64,000 bases of DNA, taken from the NCBI RefSeq assembly GCF_039543185.1, contig NZ_BAABJG010000023.1, forward strand, positions 24,738-88,737. Reading direction: 5' to 3'. Positions 34,911-44,939 of the stretch are shown one piece after another. The translations under genes and the position numbers were made by a program. A model generated the notes under the pieces. That model was not told where the DNA came from. It worked only from the letters and a program-made list of their open reading frames with translations, and made no database searches. The stretch is from Paenibacillus_S vulneris. GTDB taxonomy: Bacteria > Bacillota > Bacilli > Paenibacillales > NBRC-103111. The first letter of the stretch is position 1. Each line of letters opens with the position of its first letter.

Positions 34911-37208
34911 TTATTTGTTCCGGCTTCTCTCCCGGTATTCTCCCGGAGTGATGCCCTCCTGCTTTTTGAAAATGCGATTAAAATAACTGTGCTGGTAGCC
35001 GACCCGAAGCGCCACATCATTGATTTTGAGATCGGTTTCCCGGAGCAGCTCCCTGGCTTTATCCATGCGGAGCTCCGTCAAATAGTCGATGAAGTTTTTG
35101 CCTGTAACCTGTTTAATCGACCGGCTCAGCACCACCGGATTCATGCCCGCATGGTCGGCGCAGCTGTCGAGAGAGATCTCATTCATGTAATTGTCTTGCA
35201 AATAGATCAGTGCGGTTTCCACGATTCTCTTGGTTTGTACGTCGGCCCGCGCTTCCAGCTCCTGCATATACGGTTGAATCACCTTATGGTGGAACCATTT
35301 CATCATCTTCTGCGAGTCCCGTATTTGGGCCAGCTGTTCATACAAATTGCTCGATTTGAACACTCGCACCGGGTCCATCCCGGAATGCCGAATCGTGTGC
35401 AGAATGCTGCCGAGCAGCTGGAGCATGCTTTGCTGAACGTCGATTTCCTTGGCTCCCCTCTCGAGCAGCTCATTCAGGAACGCTTCGATTAAGTGCTGCG
35501 TTTCCTGCTGCTGTCCGGTGCGGATCAGCTGTAATAATTCCCGTTCCAACGCGAACGGATAGCGAAGCTCATTAGAGTGAGGCTCCGCCTCAAGCGACTC
35601 CAGATTGATGATCTGATTCTCGCTTACAAAATTACGGTAAATCAGTGCTTCCCTCACTTCTTCATAATGAGCGGCAATATCCGTGATGGAGGTTGACGGT
35701 CTGCCGATCGTAATGGATACCTGCAATTTGAGGATATGATCGATTGCCTGCATCATATCTCCGCACAGCGCATGAAGCTCCTCGGTGTAAGGCTGGCCGG
35801 TAGGGAATATTACCAGCAATCCGATCGACAAATCATGGAAATTGATCATATTGACCTGCTCGAACCGGCTTTCGGCCAATTCCTCAATAATGTTCGCCGC
35901 AGCGAAAGTAACCAGACCCTCGTCCCCTTGGGAGAACCGTCCCTCCAAATGCTCGAAGCCGGTTAATTGGATATGCAGGACGATGAACTGCCGGCCATCC
36001 ACCTCCCAGCCGTAGTTTCTCATGCGCTCAAGCAGTTCCTCTTCCGAGTAAGAGTACAGAAAGCCTTGCACTAATTGCAGCAGGAAGCCCTCCTTGACAT
36101 GCGGCAGCTGCTGCTCCAGCTTGGTTTGAAGCGCCGCACTTTCCCGGGTCAGATGCAGCCACTGCTTTTCAATCAGATTGAATTCATCATGATGATCCGC
36201 TTGGCTTTTCGAGAACAGCCGGTCCGCTCCGAGCAGTCGTACGAGACGGTCGATCGGCGTATAAATTTTGTAGGAAGCAAGCCACGACAAAATGACGACG
36301 AGCAGAAGCGAAGCGCAGCTGACGGATAAAATAATCTTCGAAATAAAGACGACCGGCTTCGTTATGACGCTGATCGGTGAAGCGGACACATAGGTCCATT
36401 CGGTGCCAATCCGCACAAAGCTGCCGAACGACACCGTATAGGTGTTTTTGTCCCATTTGTACAAAAACGACCCTGCTTTCAAGCCCTTGGAGAGCACTTC
36501 TTGCTTTAAAGCCGTTTCGAAGGGGGAGGCTTCGGCCGTCCCCGCACTTGACAGCAGCATCTCCCCGTTCCCCTGCATGATGAACGTTTCTCCGACATTG
36601 TATGGCGTTAACGTTTTCAACATCCCGGTTGCCTTGTCCTTATCCAGTCGGATCAATAACGCCCCGAAAGGATACGGCTCCATCGCAGGTATTTTATGGA
36701 CCAAGGTTAAATCCATCCTGCCCGGACGATTCGCATTTTCCGGCAGCCATGTCCAATAGACCCATTTGGGGTTGGCGAGCAGCTCATTATAGCTGTCCAG
36801 CGCGTTGGTCTCTGTCAGCACGTCGTATTCCCGATTGAACAAGTATGGTCGCGCAGCGTTCAAATACAGCTCGACATTTTTCGCAAAAGGGCTGGATCCC
36901 TTCATGACGCCGAGTGTTTTGATAATGTCACGGGTCGTTTCGAATTCCCTGCCCAAATCGGTTTTCTTAAGATTCAAATTGAATTTCGGATCGAACGCCC
37001 AATGGGAAATCGACGCTTCCAGATAGGCGAACTGATCGTCCAGATTAGCCGCTCTTTGCGTAATTTGCTCCTCATGCAGCCGCAGGATATCATTTGCCAG
37101 AGGCCCCCCAGCGATCCAGTAAAATACCCCGCTCACAATAAGCCCCGGAATGCTGGAGATAATCAGAATCAGGATCAGACTCCTCCGGAAAAATCGGCTT
37201 TTAACCAT
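34911..37208 (-). CDS. Membrane-anchored AraC-family regulator of the LplBC importer
   Basis: A protein of 765 residues. One membrane segment near residues 10-31, a large extracytoplasmic sensor (Cache-like, about 35-280), a second membrane segment about 280-310, a cytoplasmic linker region with a degenerate GGDEF-like fold, and a C-terminal AraC domain (about 665-765: MNEISLDSCADHAGMNPVVLSRSI, then INDVALRVGYQHSYFNRIFKK and EGITPGEYR). This layout is that of one-component membrane regulators located next to sugar importers; it probably senses a sugar or binding protein outside the cell and activates the importer directly. Confidence 0.9.
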   Translation of the reverse strand: MVKSRFFRRSLILILIISSIPGLIVSGVFYWIAGGPLANDILRLHEEQITQRAANLDDQFAYLEASISHWAFDPKFNLNLKKTDLGREFETTRDIIKTLGVMKGSSPFAKNVELYLNAARPYLFNREYDVLTETNALDSYNELLANPKWVYWTWLPENANRPGRMDLTLVHKIPAMEPYPFGALLIRLDKDKATGMLKTLTPYNVGETFIMQGNGEMLLSSAGTAEASPFETALKQEVLSKGLKAGSFLYKWDKNTYTVSFGSFVRIGTEWTYVSASPISVITKPVVFISKIILSVSCASLLLVVILSWLASYKIYTPIDRLVRLLGADRLFSKSQADHHDEFNLIEKQWLHLTRESAALQTKLEQQLPHVKEGFLLQLVQGFLYSYSEEELLERMRNYGWEVDGRQFIVLHIQLTGFEHLEGRFSQGDEGLVTFAAANIIEELAESRFEQVNMINFHDLSIGLLVIFPTGQPYTEELHALCGDMMQAIDHILKLQVSITIGRPSTSITDIAAHYEEVREALIYRNFVSENQIINLESLEAEPHSNELRYPFALERELLQLIRTGQQQETQHLIEAFLNELLERGAKEIDVQQSMLQLLGSILHTIRHSGMDPVRVFKSSNLYEQLAQIRDSQKMMKWFHHKVIQPYMQELEARADVQTKRIVETALIYLQDNYMNEISLDSCADHAGMNPVVLSRSIKQVTGKNFIDYLTELRMDKARELLRETDLKINDVALRVGYQHSYFNRIFKKQEGITPGEYRERSRNK

Positions 37209-37327
37209 ATGTCATCAACACCCTTTTGTCTAAATCTTCCTAGAGATATATAACATTCGCGCAAGGGTGCATAATCCCTTCTGCTTAGGCTTCAGCTTCA
37301 TCGTATTCTCCAACTTCTTTTAAGCAC

Positions 37328-37360
37328 AAAAAAAGCATACGTTACCGTATACTTAATGCT
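37328..37360 (-). terminator. Terminator after the YoaP-like gene
   Basis: ATACG-GTAA-CGTAT within AGCAT...ATGCT, followed by TTTTTTTG on the minus strand. Confidence 0.7.
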
Positions 37361-37427
37361 CTCCATTCTCTTGAACCCGTTTGAGCTGTTTATATCGATT
37401 CTATCTATTCGGCTTCTTAAACAAAGT

Positions 37428-38174
37428 TTACTTTAACTCATTTAACAGACTCTCGAATTTTTTGGGACTCAATATTTCATGCGTGATAAATGTTCCATTA
37501 TAAAATATGCTAAATGTTGTCCATGCTGATGGAGCCTTCTGAGCTTCTTCTCTCGCTTGGAAACAGTAGGTATTGAAATCAAATCCCCCGTTCCTTGCAA
37601 CCTCCCTTAGTTCCTCTAATACTCCAACCGCAAAAGGGCACTGAGCTGTATAGTAGATCTGGATTCCATTGGCCTCAGGAACAGATGAGACGTTGAATGA
37701 AGGGATAGCGGCAGCATCATTCCATCTCAGCACCATTAACTCAAAGTAAGGCCCAGATTCATCAACTGCTTTAAAACCCATGTGTTCGAAGTATTTCTTA
37801 TCGCTCAAATAAGGCAGCTTCTTCTTCCCAACAATATGAACAATACCATCCATACCAAGCGCCATTGCGTCTTCCTTGCATCTATTTAGCAATTGTTTTC
37901 CATATCCTTTATCCTTGTATCTCCCAGAAACCCATAAACAATTAATATACATATAGTTAGGTGCTTGAATCGGTATCCACGCTTTTTCTGCCGGAAGGTA
38001 CTCTATAAACACCTTTGCTCGTTCGTTCAGACGGACAAAAGTCAGCCCCTCTTCCATCCGGTCCTTAAGCCATTGTTTCTTTTCAAGTACGGCCTGCTCG
38101 TACTGTTTGGCACCTAATGCGCAGCAAATATGTTCCCGGTCAATATTTTGTTTCGTGATTTCAATGAGATTCAT
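37428..38174 (-). CDS. yoaP: GNAT acetyltransferase with C-terminal YoaP domain
   Basis: A protein of 248 residues. The N-terminal 150 residues are a GNAT domain (YMYINCLWVSGRYKDKGYGKQLL is acetyl-CoA motif A; FEHMGFKAVDE is motif B). The C-terminal 75 residues form the YoaP domain with QIYYTAQCPFAVGVLEELRE, a thioredoxin-like CxxxxxxL arrangement. Length equals B. subtilis YoaP. Role unknown. AGAAAGGATGG precedes the ATG. Confidence 0.85.
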   Translation of the reverse strand: MNLIEITKQNIDREHICCALGAKQYEQAVLEKKQWLKDRMEEGLTFVRLNERAKVFIEYLPAEKAWIPIQAPNYMYINCLWVSGRYKDKGYGKQLLNRCKEDAMALGMDGIVHIVGKKKLPYLSDKKYFEHMGFKAVDESGPYFELMVLRWNDAAAIPSFNVSSVPEANGIQIYYTAQCPFAVGVLEELREVARNGGFDFNTYCFQAREEAQKAPSAWTTFSIFYNGTFITHEILSPKKFESLLNELK

Positions 38175-38210
38175 TCTAAGCCATCCTTTCTTAGACGATT
38201 TTACATGCTT

Positions 38211-38552
38211 TCATTCTGTGACATCGAGGTGCTCTGATACTCTGGATGTAAGAATCTCAATAAGCTCTTCATCCATATACTGATATTCGTCAGGAATATC
38301 TAAGCAGATTAATTTCTTACTTAAGAGCTCATGCTTGAATTTATCCCTTAGTCTGCGTACATGCTTCTTTTCCATGGCAAAGATAAGATCTGCCCAACCG
38401 ACATGGCCGCTTGTAACCTTAATTCTTGCGCCGTCTTCAGTTCCTGCGGATCTGACATCATAACCACCCAGTCCATGAAAGATCTTTTCAGCCGTTAAAC
38501 TTCGCCATTTGTTTCTACTGCACACAAAAAGAATGTTAATTTTATCCACCAT
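38211..38552 (-). CDS. Low-molecular-weight protein tyrosine phosphatase-like protein
   Basis: A protein of 113 residues starting INILFVCSRNKWRSLTAEKIF. The C-x5-R loop (CSRNKWR) is intact and the Ser after it is present, but the C-terminal DP acid loop of LMW-PTPs is reduced to LDIPDEYQYMDEEL. The protein is shorter than the usual 150 residues, as in the 'protein tyrosine phosphatase family' found near acetyltransferases. It starts six bases after the DUF2185 gene. Confidence 0.8.
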   Translation of the reverse strand: MVDKINILFVCSRNKWRSLTAEKIFHGLGGYDVRSAGTEDGARIKVTSGHVGWADLIFAMEKKHVRRLRDKFKHELLSKKLICLDIPDEYQYMDEELIEILTSRVSEHLDVTE

Positions 38553-38557
38553 CCACT

Positions 38558-39337
38558 TTACTCATGAATACTAAAATCATAATTTTCAACTTTTAGCAGC
38601 TTTCTTGATGCCGCCTCTCTCTCATAAGCGCACGGAATGCTGTCGTGAAGAAATTCTAATATAGAATCATCTATATTCAGCATTTTTCCCACTGAGATGA
38701 CTTGAAAGTTATCAGGGTCCGTATTGAAATCATCCTCTTCATACCCGCTGAAGAAAACCCATCCCAAGTCGCTCTCATCATAGGGTTCAAATCTCAGCAT
38801 AAAGTTAAACTCATTCCTTGCTAATACGTCATTACTCACGGTAACCTTATTTTCAAAATAAAAGTCCATCTCTTTGGAATGCGGATCATCTAATTGGGTG
38901 TTGCATATATGGATGGAACTAAAATGAATAATGTCTCCATACCGTAAAGAATCGAGGTAAAAGGGCTGATTGACCAACTTCCCCTTGAAGTCGTTCCCAG
39001 CTCTCTCCATAATTTCTACCCACATCCGTTCTCCTTCATAGCCATTTTCAAGCACCGTTTCAGACATAAAAATCAGCTTAACCTTATCCCCCGCTTGAAG
39101 CTGTTGTACAATCTGCTCACTTGGAAGATAAAAAGTGTACGGGGATTCTTTATGTAGTTCAACTGCATTATCAAGCTTCCATGTCATAACTTTCCCACTC
39201 TCCTTGCATCGAAAATAATACCCTACGGAATCGAAGGGTCCGATTACCGTTTGATAGGCGGCGAAAGGACGTATACATTTTACCACAAAATCCGGGTTCA
39301 TCTCTCGTGTATCCAGGTACGCCCTCTCTCCTCTCAC
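38558..39337 (-). CDS. DUF2314/DUF2185 domain protein
   Basis: A protein of 259 residues. Residues about 95-165 resemble DUF2314 (MWVEIMERAGNDFKGKLVNQP, RYGDIIHF); residues about 180-250 match DUF2185/Imm33-like (DLGWVFFSGYEEDDF, SVGKMLNIDDSILEFLH). Such domains occur in immunity-type proteins, but no toxin is next to it. GTG 39337 is the best start: GGAAGGG lies seven bases upstream and GTGA overlaps the stop of the upstream kinase gene, indicating translational coupling. Starts at 39352 or 39301 are less well supported. Confidence 0.65.
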   Translation of the reverse strand: MRGERAYLDTREMNPDFVVKCIRPFAAYQTVIGPFDSVGYYFRCKESGKVMTWKLDNAVELHKESPYTFYLPSEQIVQQLQAGDKVKLIFMSETVLENGYEGERMWVEIMERAGNDFKGKLVNQPFYLDSLRYGDIIHFSSIHICNTQLDDPHSKEMDFYFENKVTVSNDVLARNEFNFMLRFEPYDESDLGWVFFSGYEEDDFNTDPDNFQVISVGKMLNIDDSILEFLHDSIPCAYEREAASRKLLKVENYDFSIHE

Positions 39338-40233
39338 TCTTTTCCCTTCCACCCTGTTTCATGACAAAGAACAGCAACGCTTTCCTCATAGAAACGCCGG
39401 TTCTTTTCCAGTCCCCTCTGTTTACACCACCCTACGGAGCTGAAGGAATCATAAAACAAATAAAAAGGCAGCACCAAATCGAGATCCAGTATGGAACGAA
39501 CACTGGTATATCCTTGAAGATATGCATTTTTCATCCATGCCCGATCCTGCCACAGATAGCGGTCCATTTTCGTAAAATCGCACTCGGACGAGCCTCCCCG
39601 GGAGCTCTCAAAGTCTATAACCCCGGCCAGACGTGATTCGTTCACCAACAAATTACCAGGCCTGAAGTCCATATGAATCACACACGGGCCATCCGGCGCA
39701 GGCAGCTTCGTGAAGACGGAATCAAAATGAGACAGGCATGCATCGTATAACCCCTGAGGAAGAAGCTCCCGGCAAGGAGCTTTGAATGAGTCAAATTGTC
39801 TCCGAATATAACTTCTCCAGTCTTGCTGCTCGATATATCGAAATCCGTCCTGCCCGTCATAGCCGTATCCCGGCATCGGCACGGAATGAAGCTCGGCATG
39901 CAGCGCACCGATCGAATAGGCAAGGTTCACATTATCCGTATTCTGGAGCGGGCTCCCTTCTATCGCCATTAAGAGCAGCGCCCCGTTGGTTTGTTCATCC
40001 CCTTCCCATATATCAAGTACTCGGGGAACCGGAAGACGATACTCGTATAGTCGGTTCAACATGCTATATTCCCGATACAGCTTGGTTCGATTGTAAGGAA
40101 TTTTGATATAGACCGATCCCCCCTGCTGCAATACGATTTGTACAACTTCGGAACTGAATGAATCCGATACCGGTCGTATCTCATGCGCGGAAAGACCAAA
40201 TGCCTCAATGGCTCTAAGGATACAGCTGTTCAT
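39334..40233 (-). CDS. Aminoglycoside/choline-kinase-like phosphotransferase (APH family)
   Basis: A protein of 299 residues. The catalytic loop CVIHMDFRPGNLL (HxDxxxxN) and the metal-binding GVIDFES are intact; the ATP-binding N-lobe has VYIKIPYNRTKLYREYSML. The real substrate is unknown; this family covers antibiotics, choline and other small molecules. ATG 40233 has CAGGAG five bases upstream. It ends in a GTGA overlap with the DUF2185 gene and begins 26 bases after the broken ABC gene. Confidence 0.82.
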   Translation of the reverse strand: MNSCILRAIEAFGLSAHEIRPVSDSFSSEVVQIVLQQGGSVYIKIPYNRTKLYREYSMLNRLYEYRLPVPRVLDIWEGDEQTNGALLLMAIEGSPLQNTDNVNLAYSIGALHAELHSVPMPGYGYDGQDGFRYIEQQDWRSYIRRQFDSFKAPCRELLPQGLYDACLSHFDSVFTKLPAPDGPCVIHMDFRPGNLLVNESRLAGVIDFESSRGGSSECDFTKMDRYLWQDRAWMKNAYLQGYTSVRSILDLDLVLPFYLFYDSFSSVGWCKQRGLEKNRRFYEESVAVLCHETGWKGKE

Positions 40234-40258
40234 CTCATCTCCTGCTTTCTTATTGGAT

Positions 40259-42061
40259 TCAGCCATACTGGTACCATTGCGCCTGTTCCCGGTAAAAGGA
40301 AGCATATTTACCGTTATGCAGCATGAGCTGTTCATGGGTACCATCCTCTATCAGCTTTCCTTGGTCCATGACAAGAATCCGGTCCGCAAACCTCGCCCAG
40401 CCCAGGCGGTGCGAGACGAAGATGGCTGTCTTGCCTTCACACAACCGGCGAAACTGCTCGAATAGCTCCAATTCGCTGGCAGGGTCGATCGCCGCCGTCG
40501 GCTCATCGAGTATGACCAATTCCCCTTGTCTGAACATGGCCCTGGCCATTGCGAGTCTTTGCCATTGTCCTCCGGACAGCTCCACTCCGTCTTCATCCAA
40601 TCGGCCGAGCCAAGTGTCCAAGCCCTTCTCCGCAAGCTTGTGAATTCCGCTGGCCTCCAGCGCAGATTCTATCTCTTTGTCCTCATGTGCCCGTGCAGGG
40701 CTGCCGAGCGTGACATTATCGCGCAAGGTAAAGGCGTATCTCTCGTGATCCTGGAATACCGAGCTGATACGTTCCCATAGAGCCTTGCGATTCGTTCCCA
40801 TTGCCGACAGGTTCGCCCCGTTCCAGCTGACCTGCCCCTCACCAGGATCATACAATCCGAGCAGCAGCTTCAAAAAAGTGGACTTTCCCGATCCGTTATC
40901 TCCAACCAAAGCAATGATTTCCCCTGCCCGAATCGTCACATTCAAGTCTTTGAGAACGGGCTTATTTGAATTAGGGTATGTATAGCCAACGTTAGTAAAC
41001 GAAATCTCCTTCAGCGGTCCCATCTCTGCCAAAGATGCCTCTTCATGAACCTGTGCCCTGTTTTCATTCAAAAAGGCAAAAAGATCCGCCGCTTTGCCAG
41101 CTTGCATAACCAGCTTGCTCAAGGGCCAGGTAAGTCTTATTGCAGTTCCTTGCGATTGGAGTACCGTTTGAAAGACAATGGCAGCCAACCCGGGAGTCAA
41201 TCCTTCCCGTCCCACCAGGAGGATCAAGACGGCAACGGAGCCGAAAGCTCCCGCAATATGTACAAGCGATACGCAGAACCCGAACTTGTTTTCCTTCCGG
41301 CTCATAGCAAACCTGCCGGAACGCTGGTTCAGCGTACTTGTGCTCCACAGTCGGATGAAGTAGCCGGTCGAATCGAACAGCTTGGTTTCTTTCAAGATTC
41401 CGGGATCGGACAGCTGCTCCATCCAATACTGGGACAGCCGGCCATCCGTCGTTGCTTGTTTGTCCCATTTTCTCTTGGCTATTTCAATTTTTAATCGAAA
41501 ATACAAGGACAGCCCGTTCATGGCCAGCAGAATGCACCCAAGCAACCAATGGCCCTGCGATACAACAATCACCATGGCCGCAAGCGCTGCCAGTCTTTGC
41601 ACGGAATCGATTCCGTTGCGGAGCATGCCGATCAAATCTTGGCCGGCGGCTTGCTGAGCCTGATGCAGCCGGTCATAAAACTCGGAGTGCTCGAATCGTT
41701 CTAAAGGAACCGTCGTCGATATGGTAAAAATCTCGGCCTGAATGTATGCGGCAGCGCGGTGATTCATCATCTCGTCAACGATCTTTCTTAGCGATTCCGC
41801 AATAACTTACACGGTTATGGTTCCGCCAAAAAGAAACAAAACCGGAAGCATTTCATCTATGGTGGAGGTCCCCCCTGCAAGCCCGGTAACAGCCTTATCG
41901 ATCATCTGCTTTTGAGACAGCATGAGGGGGATCACCAGCATCCCGGTACCAATCGGAACGAACAGCCATACGCATGTAAGCAGGGGCATCCGCTTTCCTA
42001 TATGATATAACAGCAGAAGCATGCCGCTTAAGGTTCTGCGGCCTTCAAGTGCCTTATTCAT
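40259..42061 (-). pseudogene. ABC exporter (ABC-B type, fused membrane/ATPase), broken by an in-frame stop
   Basis: Reading from ATG 42061, 84 codons of a normal membrane domain N-terminus (MPLLTCVWLFVPIGTGMLVIPL...) end at a TAA (41807-41809). The very same frame continues for another 516 codons without a further stop: rest of the membrane domain, then an ATPase with Walker A GDNGSGKST, signature LSGGQWQRLA, Walker B LVILDEPTAAIDP. The whole would be about 600 residues, the standard length. A restart at ATG 41770 would lose the first membrane helices. The seven-base gap to the preceding ABC gene fits a heterodimer. Confidence 0.8.
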
Positions 42062-42068
42062 TGTTCCA

Positions 42069-43885
42069 TCACCTCACTACCCCTTCCTGGTACCAGGAAG
42101 CCTGCATGCGATACAGTCTCTCGTATTCCCCGCATGCTGTCATAAGCTGATCATGCGTCCCCTGCTCTATCAGACGGCCGTTTTGCAATACCAGAATGCG
42201 ATCCGCCATGCGGGCCGCCCCCAGCCGATGGGTCACCAGGAAGGCTGTCCTTTTTCCTGCAATGCGCAAAAAATCTGTTATTGCCGCCTTCTCGGCCAGT
42301 GGGTCTAACGCTGATGTCGGTTCATCGAAGAACAGGATGCTCCCCTCTCTAATGTAAGCCCTGCCCGCAGCTAAGGACTGCCACTGCCCTCCGGACAGTT
42401 CCCTTCCATCGAACTCCGGGCCTATCCGCTCATCTAATCCGAGCCCCCAAGTATGAGCGTTCGCTTGCCTTAGGGCTGCTAAGAGAGCCGGATCGTCGTG
42501 AAGACGGCCTATGCTGCCAATAGCGATTTGTTCCCGAACAGACAGATTCATTTTGGTAAAATCCTGCAGGACAGCCGTGAAGCAACCGGATGCTTCTGTC
42601 GCGGACAAAAGTGTCCCAGCCTGAGAGTAATACTCGACGCTGCCGGATTGAGGCAGATATAGACCCATAAGCAGCTTGACCAGGGTAGATTTGCCGGATC
42701 CGTTCTCCCCTACGATAGCCATTTTCTCGCCGGCAGCTGCCTGAAAGGTTATATCTTCAAGAGCAGGGGTATCTCTTCCTTCATAGGTGAAGGTCAACCG
42801 TTCTACCTTCAATGCTGCCTCTGTCGCTGCGGACCGTTGGGAGCCAGCCCTAGCCTCGCTTATGCCGCCGCTTGGGTACGAAGGAACATGTACTTTATCC
42901 TCCTCCAGCTGAAGGTACTGCTGCAGCTCATCCCACCGCAGGCTTTGCTGCTTCAAGCTTGCATGCAAATCCAGCAGTCCGGGCCATAATCCGCCAAGGG
43001 TTATGGCGATTTGAAGGAGTAACGCCACCTCGCCGGCTGTATTGCCGCGCTGGACGGCAACCAGCACTACGATAGCTGCCATGGCTGCACGGACGAAGGT
43101 GACCGCCAGCTCCGACGGAAGCTGCAGCAGCTGCTCTTTTATTCGTTGTCTCACCGTTTCCTTAGAGGATTTAGTGTGCAAGCGCATCCAGGAGGCCTGA
43201 AAATAGCTGCCTAGGTCAAGCAGCCGAATTTCTTTAGCAGGAATTCTCGAAGTCATAAGCTGCGCGAGATAATGAGCCCTTCTCCGCTCGGGAATTTGCT
43301 GGTGCTGAAGCCGCTCCGCTTTCCGTGCAGCATAGGATCGCAGGGGAAGCTGAATCGGGAGAGCAATTAGAAAGAAAAGAACGATTGCCCACTGACCGAA
43401 GTAAGCAAGGATGGAAAGCAATAGGACGCTTTGAATGAGTTGTTGGATGTAGCTATAGCCATTCATAAAAAGGATTTCGGGCGAGGCGCGAAGAGCGCGG
43501 GTACGAAGATTTTGTATCGATGGTGATTCCAGTAGAGACAGGCTCAGCCTGCGTTTTTCTCAAGAACTGCCCGCTCCACTTCATATTGGCCAATCTCATT
43601 TAACCGGTTGTGGGATAAGAGGGATGTACGGCCTATAAGGGCTTGAACCAACATGACTGCAGCAAGCCAGCCCGATGCAATAATAAGGTCTTGCTGAACC
43701 GTTCCGCCGTTCCATGCGGATAGTCCGTCTATGACCCACTTAAGCAGAAGAAGCTGAGCCGGCAGGAGAAGCAAATTGACAAAGTCGGCGGCCGGCTTAA
43801 TTATGACCGGCTTGGCATCGGCAGATGACAAAAAAGTGCTTACTGCCCTTATTCGCTGCCATAAAGGGTATAAAATAGAGTTCAC
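42069..43885 (-). pseudogene. ABC exporter (ABC-B type), broken by a frameshift
   Basis: From GTG 43885, 113 codons encode an exporter N-terminus ending VERAVLEKNAG-stop. A run of five A (43554-43558, T on the plus strand) marks the break: one base more would continue the frame as RRLSLSLLESPSIQNLRTRA...EILFMNGYSYIQQL and join the 465-residue frame from 43466 that has the remaining membrane helices and the ATPase (GENGSGKST, LSGGQWQSLA, ILFFDEPTSALDP). Restored length is about 605 residues. Either a real mutation or a homopolymer error. Confidence 0.82.
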
Positions 43886-43991
43886 CTCGCGTCAGGATGA
43901 ATTTTCCAGAGAATATCTATATTAGCATTATTTCAAAAAAGATCAATACTTTTTTGTACATTCAGAAATTTATTTCCTCTAAAAAACGGAC

Positions 43992-44021
43992 AAAAAAATG
44001 CCCCTATTCCGGGGCGTTCTT
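43992..44021. terminator. Terminator between nucleotidyltransferase and ABC genes
   Basis: ATGCCCC-TATTCC-GGGGCGT with seven A/T on the minus-strand 3' side (TTTTTTTG). It ends the nucleotidyltransferase transcript, so the ABC pair needs its own promoter. Confidence 0.8.
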
Positions 44022-44034
44022 CCTTTTTATAAAT

Positions 44035-44811
44035 TTAGTTCAAAAAAGGGGAGCATCGTTCGGACATGTACCGGATAAAGGACTGTGTCAAGACAATTCG
44101 TTCTTCGGCCGTGTACGGGGAAAGGACCTCCTGCCCCTCTCTAATCCTCAAAGCTTCCTTGACAATGGGATGCCAGCTGTCCGGCAGTCTGGTGAGCATC
44201 ATTTCTCCTCCTCTCTCCTTCGTCACCATCTCCCCTGTCTCTAAGGAAATATACATGCGACATAAGGACAGCACGCCGAATTCCACAGCCTCATCCACAT
44301 GGGCGGGATCGATTGTCTCAGGCTTCCTATTAGCCTGCTTCGCCCAGTAACCTTCAAGATTTCGTCTCGTGATATCCAGTAGATCCTTCCAATCGGCCTC
44401 AATCGCAAGTGCGGACACGTCCGGCCCCCATACGGTCATTCCGTGATGCTTTAGCTGGTACCAGGTGATATGATTATCCATATCCTCCCATTCAAACATA
44501 CCCATTGACGTATACCGGTACCACTTCTGCCGACGTTCTTTTGGTATATGACTTAACAGGGAGTATTCCCCTTCCAGCTTATTGGCAAGGTCATTCTCCA
44601 TAAGCAGTCGCTCATGAACCGCTTGTATACGCGGAAGCGTATGCTGATTCAAGCTGTACAGCACAGTAAAAAAATCGATGTCGCTTCGTCTGGGATTATG
44701 ATGTCCCAGTGCGGTTGATCCATATAAATAAACGCCGTACACTTGGCCAGGCAGCTCATCGGTTAATACACGGCAATAGCTGTCCATCACACGTTTTACT
44801 GTTTCACTCAT
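44035..44811 (-). CDS. Aminoglycoside nucleotidyltransferase-like protein (ANT(3'')/ANT(9) type)
   Basis: A protein of 258 residues. The nucleotidyltransferase motif is GVYLYGSTALGHHNPRRSDIDFF (in two parts: GSTALG and SDIDF), followed by an all-helical C-terminal domain (WYQLKHHGMTVWGPD, VLSLCRMYISLETG, RYMSERCSPFLN) as in AadA/Spc enzymes and DUF4111 proteins. Whether it adenylylates an antibiotic is unknown. ATG 44811 is preferred; a GTG three codons earlier is also in frame. Confidence 0.8.
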   Translation of the reverse strand: MSETVKRVMDSYCRVLTDELPGQVYGVYLYGSTALGHHNPRRSDIDFFTVLYSLNQHTLPRIQAVHERLLMENDLANKLEGEYSLLSHIPKERRQKWYRYTSMGMFEWEDMDNHITWYQLKHHGMTVWGPDVSALAIEADWKDLLDITRRNLEGYWAKQANRKPETIDPAHVDEAVEFGVLSLCRMYISLETGEMVTKERGGEMMLTRLPDSWHPIVKEALRIREGQEVLSPYTAEERIVLTQSFIRYMSERCSPFLN

Positions 44812-44939
44812 GGCTTTCACCCGTCCGCCCCCATCCCGTCAAATCAGCTATGGAAGCATTATACCATGCAGGAAATAAAAGGGGACCTTTTCAAACTGAT
44901 TACACACTAATAAATCCGGCATGTCCTGGGATCATATCT

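Noticed and set aside
41807..41809. TAA in the second ABC gene as a recoded or readthrough codon.
   Set aside because: The surrounding sequence has no SECIS-like or pyrrolysine-type context that I can recognise; a nonsense mutation or sequencing error is simpler.
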